Source: an uncultured Lachnospiraceae bacterium (GTDB lineage Bacteria; Bacillota; Clostridia; Lachnospirales; Lachnospiraceae). Taken from it: a stretch of DNA of 64,000 bases. Positions 7,933-15,378 of this stretch are shown here, piece after piece; the first letter of the stretch is position 1, and the number at the start of each line of letters is the position of its first letter. The notes under the pieces are model-generated. The model worked only from the letters and a program-made list of their open reading frames with translations, was not told the DNA's origin and ran no database searches. The translations under genes were made by a program, and so were the position numbers. The stretch spans positions 5,236 through 69,235 of the forward strand of contig CAJTOR010000019.1 of assembly GCA_910577675.1 (NCBI GenBank). The letters are read 5' to 3'.

Positions 7933-8988
7933 ATGGGCAGGGCAGAGAAAAAGAAGCGCTTTACTTCCGAGGAAACAGCATCGTTCTGCGACCAGATCGC
8001 GATGCTGTTGAACAGCGGCATTCCTCTTTACGAGGGAGCCTACATCCTTGCCGAGGAGGTGGAGGATAAGCGCACAAAGCAGGTTCTTATGCATATCGAG
8101 GAACAGGTTCGGGAAAATATGCCGCTTTTTGAGGCACTTTCTAATACCGGGGCATTCCCGGATTATATGGTACATATGGTGAAGGTTGGCGAGACAACAG
8201 GCAAGCTTGAGGATGTTTTAAAATCCCTGGCGGCCTACTATGAGCGGGATGCACAGGTAAAAGATGGAATTCGCAGCGCGGTGGCTTTCCCCGTTATACT
8301 CTTTGCAATGATGGCAGTGATTATGCTTGTTATGGTATTTAAGATAATCCCCCTGTTCGAGGGGATGTTTTTGGAACTTTCCGCAGAGGTTGCCTCCTCG
8401 ACTAAGCGGATGATGGATGGCGGGATACTCGCGGGCAAGATTATGGCTGGGATTACCTGCGCGCTGCTCTTTTTTATGTTTGCGGGGCTTTTTATTTACC
8501 GCACGGCGGCGGGGGAGCGGGCGATAAAGCGTCTTGCCGCCATGATCGGACCGTTCAGGCGGCTGTCGGAGCGCATGGCAACGGGACAGTTTGTCTGCGC
8601 GGCGGGGCTGATGGCAGTGAGCGGTATGGATCAGGGGGAGGCTCTTTTAATGGCGCAGGAAGGGTGCACGAACCGGACTGTGAAGATGCGGATTGAAAAA
8701 TGCAAGGAGTTCGTCGGGGCGGGAGAGAGTTTTGACGAGGCATTGCGGCACAGCAGCCTTATTGTCGGCAGGGATAACCGGATGATCGGCGTGGCGATGA
8801 AAAGCGGTGCGATGGACGAGATGCTGTCAAAACTTGGGAAACAGTATGACGAGAAGGTCAGCCAGTCGCTTAGCGCGATGTCGGGAAGGATTGAAACGGC
8901 GATGGTGCTTGTGCTGGCAGTGATGGTCGGCACGGTGCTGATCTCGGTGATGCTGCCGCTAGTTGGGATGATTTCCTCGATCGGCTAG
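7933..8988 (+). CDS. Type II secretion F / PilC-type inner-membrane platform protein
   Basis: A 351-residue GspF/PilC family protein, the inner-membrane platform on which type IV pilus or type II secretion ATPases act. Two T2SF domains are visible: the first (about 12-135) starts FCDQIAMLLNSGIPLYEGA and contains MVKVGETTGKLEDVL. The second (about 215-340) starts FVCAAGLMAVSGMDQGEAL and contains GVAMKSGAMDEMLSKLG. Membrane spans lie near residues 118-140, 170-192 and 318-342. The basic N-terminus MGRAEKKKRF follows GGAGGGCGGG. It is the first gene of a six-gene unit ending with a PilT ATPase; spacings of a few bases to tens of bases suggest one transcript. Confidence 0.93.
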   Translation: MGRAEKKKRFTSEETASFCDQIAMLLNSGIPLYEGAYILAEEVEDKRTKQVLMHIEEQVRENMPLFEALSNTGAFPDYMVHMVKVGETTGKLEDVLKSLAAYYERDAQVKDGIRSAVAFPVILFAMMAVIMLVMVFKIIPLFEGMFLELSAEVASSTKRMMDGGILAGKIMAGITCALLFFMFAGLFIYRTAAGERAIKRLAAMIGPFRRLSERMATGQFVCAAGLMAVSGMDQGEALLMAQEGCTNRTVKMRIEKCKEFVGAGESFDEALRHSSLIVGRDNRMIGVAMKSGAMDEMLSKLGKQYDEKVSQSLSAMSGRIETAMVLVLAVMVGTVLISVMLPLVGMISSIG

Positions 8989-9013
8989 GGCGTAATTTAT
9001 AAGGAGGGGCGCG

Positions 9014-9334
9014 TTGAAAAGCCTTGGGAAAAAAAAGCGGAGATGGTGGCAGCCTTTTGTGGTGCCGGTTGTGGTTTTCTCACTTTTGGTGTGGCTCTGT
9101 GTGCTGAGTGCCGGGTATTTTAAAAAGGTGAATGCCATGCAGGGGCTTGCGCTTACCGAGCAGGCTGTCCGCAAGGCGGTGCTTGAGTGCTATGCGATTG
9201 AGGGGATGTACCCGGCGGAGTTATCCTACTTGCAGGAGCATTATAATCTCAGGATTGACGGGGATAAATACCGGGTAAGCTACGACTGCTTCGCATCGAA
9301 TATCATGCCGCAAATCCATGTGTTTGAGCGGTGA
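9014..9334 (+). CDS. Small single-span membrane protein of the PilC/PilT cluster
   Basis: A 106-residue protein starting with TTG at 9014, favoured by AAGGAGGGGC immediately upstream. A basic head (KKKRRWWQPF) leads into one membrane span (about 14-34). The outside domain of about 70 residues contains KAVLECYAIEGMYPAELSYL, reminiscent of the start of the soluble part of pilin-like proteins, where a helix is followed by Y-A/P and a short loop. No Gly-Phe prepilin cleavage site is present. Probably a pseudopilin-like or assembly component; family not recognised with certainty. Confidence 0.75.
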   Translation: MKSLGKKKRRWWQPFVVPVVVFSLLVWLCVLSAGYFKKVNAMQGLALTEQAVRKAVLECYAIEGMYPAELSYLQEHYNLRIDGDKYRVSYDCFASNIMPQIHVFER

Positions 9335-9362
9335 TACATATATTTTTTGAAGGGGGAAGCCT

Positions 9363-9863
9363 ATGCGGCGGGAAGAACAGGGAAAAAAAGCCTTTATGGC
9401 AGGTTTAATCAGTATGGTATTCCTCCTCGGTATTTTTGCTGTGGCATCCCTTTTTCTGATAAATATCGGTGTGCAGGTCTACAAGAATGTAGTGATTGCG
9501 AACAATGACAATTTTGAGCTTAGGACTTCCCTGTCCTATCTGGCGACAAGGGTGCGTCAGGCGGATCAGACCGGGATGGTGGAAATACGCGAGGAGGATG
9601 GGATTAAAATTCTTGTACTCGGCGAGGAGAATGAGGATGGGGAATTTGAAACCTGTCTTTATTTCTGGGACGGTTTCCTGTATGAACATTTTATGGAGAA
9701 GGGCGGATATTTTGAGCCGGGTTACGGGATGGAAACATTTGAGGTGGAATCCCTTATAATGGAACAAAAAGCGTCGGGGCAGCTTTATTTCAGAGCCACG
9801 GGCGGCGGCGGGGATACGGAGGAACTTTATATGACGCTGCGCGCAGGGCGCGGGGCGGACTAG
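9363..9863 (+). CDS. DUF4860-like single-span protein of the PilC/PilT cluster
   Basis: A 166-residue protein with a basic head (MRREEQGKKAF), one hydrophobic span (about 12-36, MAGLISMVFLLGIFAVASLF) and an external domain rich in beta strands. The build VYKNVV...LRTSLSYLATRVRQAD after the span is like minor pseudopilins (GspJ/K type), where the N-terminal helix continues outward. The mature part includes YFWDGFLYEHFMEKG. I associate this pattern with DUF4860 proteins next to GspF and PilT genes in Clostridia, but that is from memory. GGGGGAAG precedes ATG 9363. No canonical prepilin peptidase motif is seen. Confidence 0.75.
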   Translation: MRREEQGKKAFMAGLISMVFLLGIFAVASLFLINIGVQVYKNVVIANNDNFELRTSLSYLATRVRQADQTGMVEIREEDGIKILVLGEENEDGEFETCLYFWDGFLYEHFMEKGGYFEPGYGMETFEVESLIMEQKASGQLYFRATGGGGDTEELYMTLRAGRGAD

Positions 9864-9874
9864 GGGGAGTTTTA

Positions 9875-10327
9875 ATGGGAAATGAGAGGGGCAATTACAG
9901 GAGGGCGATTTTGGAGCTGGTGCTCGTCACTGGTATTTTTGCTGTTGTGAGTGTCTTCCTTTTAAGAATTTACCTGACCGCTGACCATTTGAGGGGCGAA
10001 GCGGTTGCAATCAGTACCGCGACCGTGCGCGCGCAGGGAGTGGCGGAGGCAGTAAAGAGATCGGGAACTGATTTTGCGGCGGCGCAGTTTGGCATGCAGG
10101 GCGGGGATGGCTATAGTATTTTAAGATTTGGAAAAAACTGGGAAACAGTATCGGAAAACGAAAAGTATCAGCTTGTGCTTGTCGAAACGGGGCGGGAGGA
10201 CGGAGTGCTGCATGCGGTGGTATATGTGGGCGGCGCGACGCTTGAGGATGCTGTTCTTGGCGGGAATGCGGATGAGGAAAAGCTTTTGTGCAGGCTTTCT
10301 GTTGCGGTGTATGGCGGCTTAGAGTGA
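9875..10327 (+). CDS. Pseudopilin-like single-span protein
   Basis: A 150-residue protein. The N-terminus NYRRAILELVLVTGIFAVVS resembles the hydrophobic helix of a prepilin (ILEL with a glutamate in the position of E5), but glycine at -1 is replaced by arginine. The prepilin peptidase cut is therefore not obvious. The external part (about 37-150) is predicted beta-rich (YQLVLVETGREDGVLHAVVY). GGGGGAGTTTT precedes ATG 9875, 11 bases after the preceding stop. Inferred to be a minor pseudopilin or structural partner of the PilC/PilT machine. Confidence 0.75.
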   Translation: MGNERGNYRRAILELVLVTGIFAVVSVFLLRIYLTADHLRGEAVAISTATVRAQGVAEAVKRSGTDFAAAQFGMQGGDGYSILRFGKNWETVSENEKYQLVLVETGREDGVLHAVVYVGGATLEDAVLGGNADEEKLLCRLSVAVYGGLE

Positions 10328-10334
10328 GGTGGCG

Positions 10335-10793
10335 ATGAAGAATCCGAGATACCATATGAATATTGGCGGCGCATCCATCATCCTGCTGATTGCGGTCTTC
10401 GGGCTGACGGTCTTTGCCGTGCTTTCCATCCGGGCATCCTACAAGGAGCGCCAGATGGCGCAGAAGAACCGGGAAGCGGTGGAGGCTTATTATGAGGCGG
10501 ATGCACGGGCGGAGGAGATTTTTGCGCAGGTGGCAAATAAGTGGGAGGATGCGGGGCGCGTGGGGAGTGCGCAGGCGGTGCTTGATGCGTTAAAGCTTTC
10601 GGAAGAGATGGAGGCAAAAGCTGCGGAGAATGAAATTTCCTTTCAGGTTGATGTGGATCACAACAGGGTTTTATATGTAAGCCTGGGGCTTGATAAAGGG
10701 GGATGTTCGGTTCTTCGCTGGAAGCTTGTGAGCGGGACATCCGGCAGCTACGGGGAAAGTATTGATCTTTGGGATGGGGGTTTTACGGAGTAG
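10335..10793 (+). CDS. Single-span protein of the PilC/PilT cluster
   Basis: A 152-residue protein; ATG 10335 is preferred over GTG 10329 because the GAGGTGG site sits before it. It begins MKNPRYHMNIGGASIILLIA, has one span (about 11-33), then a long charged helix (YKERQMAQKNREAVEAYYEA) suited to a coiled coil, and ends in a beta-rich tail (VDVDHNRVLYVSLGL). The layout of short cytoplasmic head, span, helix and strands again recalls pseudopilins. It overlaps the upstream leader of the PilT gene by one frame (10762-10793) but not its coding start. Function inferred only from context. Confidence 0.75.
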   Translation: MKNPRYHMNIGGASIILLIAVFGLTVFAVLSIRASYKERQMAQKNREAVEAYYEADARAEEIFAQVANKWEDAGRVGSAQAVLDALKLSEEMEAKAAENEISFQVDVDHNRVLYVSLGLDKGGCSVLRWKLVSGTSGSYGESIDLWDGGFTE

Positions 10794-10809
10794 GAAAGGG
10801 AGAAATGTT

Positions 10810-11865
10810 ATGGATGTTACAGAGGTTTTAAGGGGCGCGGTGGGACAGAAGGCATCGGATATTTTCTTTATTGTCGGCCAGCCTGTAGCGTACAAGATCG
10901 GGGGACAGATTGTCCGGCAGGCAGGTGATTTTATTGACAGGTCGGAGGCGGAGGAGGCGATTGACACACTCTACCATTTGGCGGATGGGAGGGATTTAAC
11001 CGCGAGGGAGGGGGGCGATGATGATTTTGCGATCTCCGTCCCGGGTGTGGGGCGTTTCCGCGTCAATATATTCCGCCAGAGGGGCACATGGAGCGCAGTG
11101 TTAAGGAGTGTGGCTTTCGAGCTGCCGGATGTGGCATCGATGGGGATACCGGAATCGGTGATACGCATGGGCAGCCAGAAGAAAGGGATTATTCTTGTGA
11201 CGGGGACGGCGGGCAGCGGGAAGAGTACCACCCTTTCGTATATTATCGACCAGATCAACAGTACAAGGAATTGCCATATACTGACACTTGAAGATCCGAT
11301 TGAGTTTTTGCATAAACATAAGAAGAGTATTGTAAGCCAGAGGGAGATTAATATTGATACGGCGGATTACGGCAAGGCACTGCGCGCGGCGATGCGCGAG
11401 GCTCCGGATGTGATCCTGATCGGTGAAATGCGCGATCTTGAAACTATTGAGATCGCGATGACGGCGGCGGAAACGGGGCATCTGGTTCTCTCCACACTGC
11501 ATACGGTCGGTGCGGCGAACACGATTGACCGTGTGATCGATGTCTTCCCGGCAAACCAGCAGCAGCAGATCCGCGTCCAGCTTTCGATGGTGCTCAATGC
11601 GATTGTTTCGCAGCAGCTACTGCCACAGGTGGGCGGCGGGCTGGTGCCGGCGTTTGAGATACTTGAGGCCAACAGTGCAATACGGACTATGATAAGGGAT
11701 GGCAAGGTGCACCAGATTGATTCGGTTATTTACTCGTCTGCGAAGGAGGGGATGAAATCGATGGATGCAAGTATTCTAGAGCTTTACAGGGCGGGGCGCA
11801 TCGATGGGGAAACAGCACTTAATTACTGTATGAACCCGGATGCGATGCGGCGCAATGTAAGTTAG
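10810..11865 (+). CDS. PilT-type retraction ATPase
   Basis: A 351-residue cytoplasmic hexameric ATPase of the PilT subgroup, which depolymerises type IV pili and pulls them back. Motifs: Walker A GTAGSGKST near residue 135, the Asp box LEDPIEF, Walker B VILIGEMRDLETI, and the His box GHLVLSTLHTVGA. The AIRTMI helix in the C-terminal domain is the typical PilT functional element. The N-terminal PAS-like domain contains ASDIFFIVGQPVAYKIGG. ATG 10810 follows AAAGGGAG; the frame extends to 10762 but without a site. No PilB extension ATPase, prepilin peptidase or PilM-N-O genes occur in this window. Confidence 0.95.
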   Translation: MDVTEVLRGAVGQKASDIFFIVGQPVAYKIGGQIVRQAGDFIDRSEAEEAIDTLYHLADGRDLTAREGGDDDFAISVPGVGRFRVNIFRQRGTWSAVLRSVAFELPDVASMGIPESVIRMGSQKKGIILVTGTAGSGKSTTLSYIIDQINSTRNCHILTLEDPIEFLHKHKKSIVSQREINIDTADYGKALRAAMREAPDVILIGEMRDLETIEIAMTAAETGHLVLSTLHTVGAANTIDRVIDVFPANQQQQIRVQLSMVLNAIVSQQLLPQVGGGLVPAFEILEANSAIRTMIRDGKVHQIDSVIYSSAKEGMKSMDASILELYRAGRIDGETALNYCMNPDAMRRNVS

Positions 11866-11980
11866 CCAGTCTTTGAATGTTTCCGCAAAATTGCCTGCTT
11901 ACTGCGGTTACAGATATATTGGTTGACTTAGGAGAAAAGGGACATGGGACATGACCTTTGTGCAGAAAGGAAGTGATTGC

Positions 11981-12820
11981 ATGGAAAAATGGAAATGGAA
12001 ATGGCTGATGGCTGCCGCGCTGGTGCTTTTGCTGATGCCGGTTATGGGAGTGCACACCATTATGGCAGCAAAGGAGAAAGAGAAGACAGAAACTTCGGTG
12101 ACCGACAACGGGAACGGGACTTTTGATGTTGTGTATGACAATACGGAAGGTGCGGGGATTGTTGTCATGGTGTCTAAGGATGAAGTGGATTACAAGTATT
12201 TCCTTAGTGAAGGGATTGTGACGGAAGTGATTCCACTTACACTTGGCAACGGGGAGTACAAAATCCGTATCTGCAAGAACATTACGGGAAACAAATACAG
12301 TGTGATCTATTCGACCACCCTCGAGATTGAGATGGAGGATGAAACCATTGTATTTACAAACCCGAATATTATTGTGGATTATGAAACGAAGGAGAAGGCG
12401 GTCAAAAAGGCTGGGACACTCTGTAAGAGCTGCAAGACTGATATAAAGAAGATTACGGCAGTTTACAAGTATCTGGTGGAGAACTATTCTTACGATTATG
12501 CGAAGGTGGAATCCGTGCGCTCAATGAGCGGTTATATCCCGAGTGTCAGCAAGACCTATGCGGATAAGATGGGGATCTGCTACGATATTGCTTCCCTCTA
12601 TGCGGCGATGCTTCGCAGCCAGGGGATCACGGCTAAGGTCGTAACCGGCTACACGCCGGCAATCAGCACGCTGCACGCATGGAATGAGGTCTATGACGAA
12701 GATAAGGATAAGTGGTATGTGATCGATGTAACTTCCGATATTGTGTACTATCAGGCAGGCGTATCGTACAAGATGAAGAAGGATGCAGAGGATTACAGCG
12801 CGGTAAAATACTATCATTAA
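11981..12820 (+). CDS. Secreted transglutaminase-like protein
   Basis: A 279-residue exported protein. It starts with a basic head and signal-peptide-like hydrophobic stretch (WLMAAALVLLLMPVMGVHT), followed by a beta-rich region (about 40-115). The transglutaminase-core domain (about 130-260) follows. The catalytic triad is visible: Cys in MGICYDIASLYAAMLRSQG, His in LHAWNEVY and Asp in WYVIDVT. Such domains act as cysteine peptidases or cross-linkers at the cell surface. ATG 11981 follows AAAGGAAG. The protein ends at a strong bidirectional terminator shared with the convergent lysR gene. A cell-wall anchor is not seen. Substrate unknown. Confidence 0.85.
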   Translation: MEKWKWKWLMAAALVLLLMPVMGVHTIMAAKEKEKTETSVTDNGNGTFDVVYDNTEGAGIVVMVSKDEVDYKYFLSEGIVTEVIPLTLGNGEYKIRICKNITGNKYSVIYSTTLEIEMEDETIVFTNPNIIVDYETKEKAVKKAGTLCKSCKTDIKKITAVYKYLVENYSYDYAKVESVRSMSGYIPSVSKTYADKMGICYDIASLYAAMLRSQGITAKVVTGYTPAISTLHAWNEVYDEDKDKWYVIDVTSDIVYYQAGVSYKMKKDAEDYSAVKYYH

Positions 12821-12851
12821 GATAATTAAAATGCTTCCGGATAGCGGAAAG

Positions 12852-12925
12852 TAAAAGCAAGGGAGCTGTTGTAAAAATTCGGCAATTGTGCATATGCCGT
12901 TTTGCAGCAGCTCCCTTGCTTTTAT
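12852..12925. terminator. Bidirectional terminator
   Basis: Long inverted repeat: AAAAGCAAGGGAGCTG on the left pairs with CAGCTCCCTTGCTTTT on the right, with additional pairs toward the loop. A-rich and T-rich flanks allow termination of both the transglutaminase-like gene and the minus-strand lysR transcript. Confidence 0.9.
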
Positions 12926-13000
12926 TTGCTGATAGTCAAAGGAAATTTTCATATCCTTAGCTGTTTCGCATCTTGTTTTTCCAAATCATTATTGTGGATA

Positions 13001-13894
13001 TTATTTTACATCTTCTTCCAGCAAATCAAGGAAATGTTTTGCGCTTTCCGGCAGCGGGAGTGTGCCGTCACAGGCGGCGATCAGCTTGCGTTCCGGCAGT
13101 GGCTGTTCGGTTTCCAGGATGGTGAGCCCGGCTGAATTCTCCCCTGCAATACAAAAATCGGGCACGAAGGCGATGCCGAGTCCGATGCGCGCAAAGTCTA
13201 TCAGGAGATCGTTGCTGCTAAGTTCGACTGCGGGGGCAAGCTCGAGCGAGTGTTCCAGAAAGAGATTATGTAAAAACGTGCTTGTTGTGGAGGGCTTGCC
13301 AAGCATCAGGATCGGAAGTTTTTGCAGGTCATTCAGGGAAAGTTTTTTATCCGCAGGGGCAAAGTACTGGGGGTTGGCGACGAAAACGTCGCAAAAGCGC
13401 CTGACTTCGGTAAGTTTCATACCGTTTGTAAGCGCGGGGTTCGGGGAGTTCGCAATAATAAGATCTGCTTTGCCCGCCTCCAAAAGTTCCGCGCAGCGCA
13501 GTGAAGTGCCGTTTAGTACGCGCAGGTGTATCTGCGGGTAGAGCCGGTGGAAACGGCTTAGATAGGGAAGGAGATAGTATCGGCAGATTGTGTCTGAAGC
13601 AGCGATGCGAAGCTGTGCGCTTTTGCTTCCGGTACAGGAGCACAGTTGGTCTTCCCCGCGGCAGATCAGATGGATTGCGGGTTCAATATGTTTAAATAGG
13701 ATTTCTCCTTCTTTTGTGAGGCTGACCCGCTTTGTGCTTCTGGTAAACAGCGTTACGTCAAGTCTTTTTTCGAGTACCTTGATGGATTGGCTGACGGCTG
13801 ACTGCGAGATAAAGAGTTCTCCCGCCGCCTCGGAAAAGCTCAGTGTCCTCGCAACATGGTAAAAAACCTTGTACAGTTCATAATTGATATCCAT
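13001..13894 (-). CDS. LysR-family transcriptional regulator
   Basis: A 297-residue regulator. The winged helix-turn-helix (1-60) contains SFSEAAGELFISQSAVSQSI and LEKRLDVTLFTRSTKRVSLT. The effector-binding periplasmic-binding-protein-like domain (about 90-290) includes LRIAASDTICRYYLLPYL and LLIDFARIGLGIAFVPDFCI. Length is typical. On the minus strand GGGGGT precedes the ATG. It lies 27 bases downstream of mraY on the same strand, so both are probably read together; the effector and targets are unknown. LysR proteins often act on divergent neighbours, but here none is adjacent. Confidence 0.93.
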   Translation of the reverse strand: MDINYELYKVFYHVARTLSFSEAAGELFISQSAVSQSIKVLEKRLDVTLFTRSTKRVSLTKEGEILFKHIEPAIHLICRGEDQLCSCTGSKSAQLRIAASDTICRYYLLPYLSRFHRLYPQIHLRVLNGTSLRCAELLEAGKADLIIANSPNPALTNGMKLTEVRRFCDVFVANPQYFAPADKKLSLNDLQKLPILMLGKPSTTSTFLHNLFLEHSLELAPAVELSSNDLLIDFARIGLGIAFVPDFCIAGENSAGLTILETEQPLPERKLIAACDGTLPLPESAKHFLDLLEEDVK

Positions 13895-13921
13895 AAAACC
13901 CCCGTTTTGTTATAAGAGCCA

Positions 13922-14884
13922 TTACAGAACCGCATACAGGTATGCGCAGGAGAGTACTGCCTGCAAAATCAGGAACCGGAATACTGTCTGCGTGTCGGAC
14001 CAGCCTGCATTTTTGCGGGCGTGGTCGTGCAGCGGTGTGCGCGTGTTCTTCAGGATGTGGATTTTTAAAAAGCGCAGCAGGGAAACTTTTACCAGCCCGA
14101 TTCCGCCGTCGATTAAAAAGACCAGGCAGAAGATAAGGAAGAGGAGCGGGCGGCCTGATTTCAGGGAGAGCAGGGCAAGTAAAAGACCGATTGCGCGGGA
14201 GCCGGCATCCCCCATCAACAGTTTGCTTGGCGAGGCGTTAAACCACAGGTAACCGAGCAGACAGATCACGATCATCAGACAGAGCTGGCTGTATACCAGA
14301 TTGTCAAGTGCCCCCTTAAACAGGGCGAAATATGAGAGGAAGGAGATGATCGCCACGCTGCCGCACAGCCCGTCAACGCCGTCCGAACAGTTGGTGACGT
14401 TGATGGAAACCCAGATCAGTATCATTGCAAGTACGATGTAGACAGCCTTGGGCAATGTGAGAGTGTAATCTGCAAGCATAATGGTCATGTCCGTACCGTT
14501 ATAGTTGACGTAGGAGAACGCACAGACAAAGGCGATAACTAAATCGATCAATCCTTTCTTGTATTCCCCCCACGGCGTTCTTGAGCTGTCGTCAAGATAA
14601 CCGCTTAACATGGCGGCGATAATCATAATCAGGTAGATTAAAAGTTCCTTTTCAAACGGGATGAAAAGCAGGGCAAAAATGCAGAACACCAGGATAAAGA
14701 CAATGCCCGCACCGCGGGGCTTGCCCTGTGAGAGGGCACCGTTGACCGCGAAAGCACGTCCACCGTCACGCGGCAAAATATTCTGCATTGTTTTCAGTAA
14801 AAAACAGGTCAGCAAAAAGGCCAGGACCAGTCCGATAAAGGCGATCCATTTAGCGGCAGAATCAGGAAATAATAAGTACAGCAT
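13922..14884 (-). CDS. mraY: Phospho-N-acetylmuramoyl-pentapeptide transferase-like protein
   Basis: A 320-residue integral membrane enzyme with about ten spans. It should move phospho-MurNAc-pentapeptide onto undecaprenyl phosphate (lipid I step). Family motifs: GYLDDS near 95, NVTNCSDGVDGL near 165 (first Asp cluster), LLMGDAGSRAIGL near 227, and near 285 TPLHDHARKNAGWSDTQTVF where classical enzymes have a HHHFE loop. The altered last loop and GSR instead of GSL make this a divergent variant. I believe it is the normal type in Lachnospiraceae, where mraY often lies outside the division cluster. CGGAGGC precedes the ATG on the minus strand. A WecA-type sugar transferase is the alternative. 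Confidence 0.85.
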   Translation of the reverse strand: MLYLLFPDSAAKWIAFIGLVLAFLLTCFLLKTMQNILPRDGGRAFAVNGALSQGKPRGAGIVFILVFCIFALLFIPFEKELLIYLIMIIAAMLSGYLDDSSRTPWGEYKKGLIDLVIAFVCAFSYVNYNGTDMTIMLADYTLTLPKAVYIVLAMILIWVSINVTNCSDGVDGLCGSVAIISFLSYFALFKGALDNLVYSQLCLMIVICLLGYLWFNASPSKLLMGDAGSRAIGLLLALLSLKSGRPLLFLIFCLVFLIDGGIGLVKVSLLRFLKIHILKNTRTPLHDHARKNAGWSDTQTVFRFLILQAVLSCAYLYAVL

Positions 14885-14928
14885 AAAAAGCCTCCGTTTT
14901 TCCCCATGGATTTTGTAAGACTTACCCC

Positions 14929-15034
14929 ACTGGATACTAAAGCCCCGGTTTTATGCAGGGTGTATCCAACATTAAATAAGGTGTATCCGAATTGGAAATA
15001 ATGAGTGTCCAAATGGGATATACTACTTATCCAT
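14929..15034. promoter_or_regulatory. Phased GTATCC-type repeats upstream of mraY
   Basis: GTGTATCC occurs at 14960 and 14981 (21 bases apart, two helical turns). A related GTGTCCA is at 15005, with inverted or partial copies CTGGATACT (about 14930) and TTATCCAT (about 15027). They lie in the interval before the minus-strand mraY. Phasing suggests a protein-binding array rather than a gene. Confidence 0.45.
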
Positions 15035-15214
15035 AGGTTATGTTATGTTGTCTATTTTACTACAGAATCTTGGATTTGTATAGCGAGGATTTTCGTTTTT
15101 TCTTTATAGAATATTACAAAGCGGGCAGAAATACTGGTGATTTATGGAAATTTGTGCGAAAGAAAATCTTAAAAAGCAGACAGAAAATCGTAAGATTTTT
15201 AATTTGTCGTAAGA

Positions 15215-15243
15215 TTGAATATTGTGTCGGGTTATGCTATGAT
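15215..15243 (+). promoter_or_regulatory. Promoter for the LtaS-like gene
   Basis: TTGAAT (15215-15220), a 17-base spacer and TATGAT (15238-15243) with TGC before the -10. Confidence 0.65.
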
Positions 15244-15378
15244 AAGTTTCGGTTCGTTTCCGAGATATTTTACCTGTTTTTGTTGGTTAAAATAACAGGA
15301 TAGGCCATGCGGATAACAGGAACAACAGAATATAGAACTGTTTACGGGCTGTATGGTGGATATAAAAGAGGGAAACGG

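Noticed and set aside
14809..15012. 67-residue minus-strand frame with repeated GYTL
   Set aside because: Product of the GTATCC repeats overlapping mraY; no ribosome binding site.
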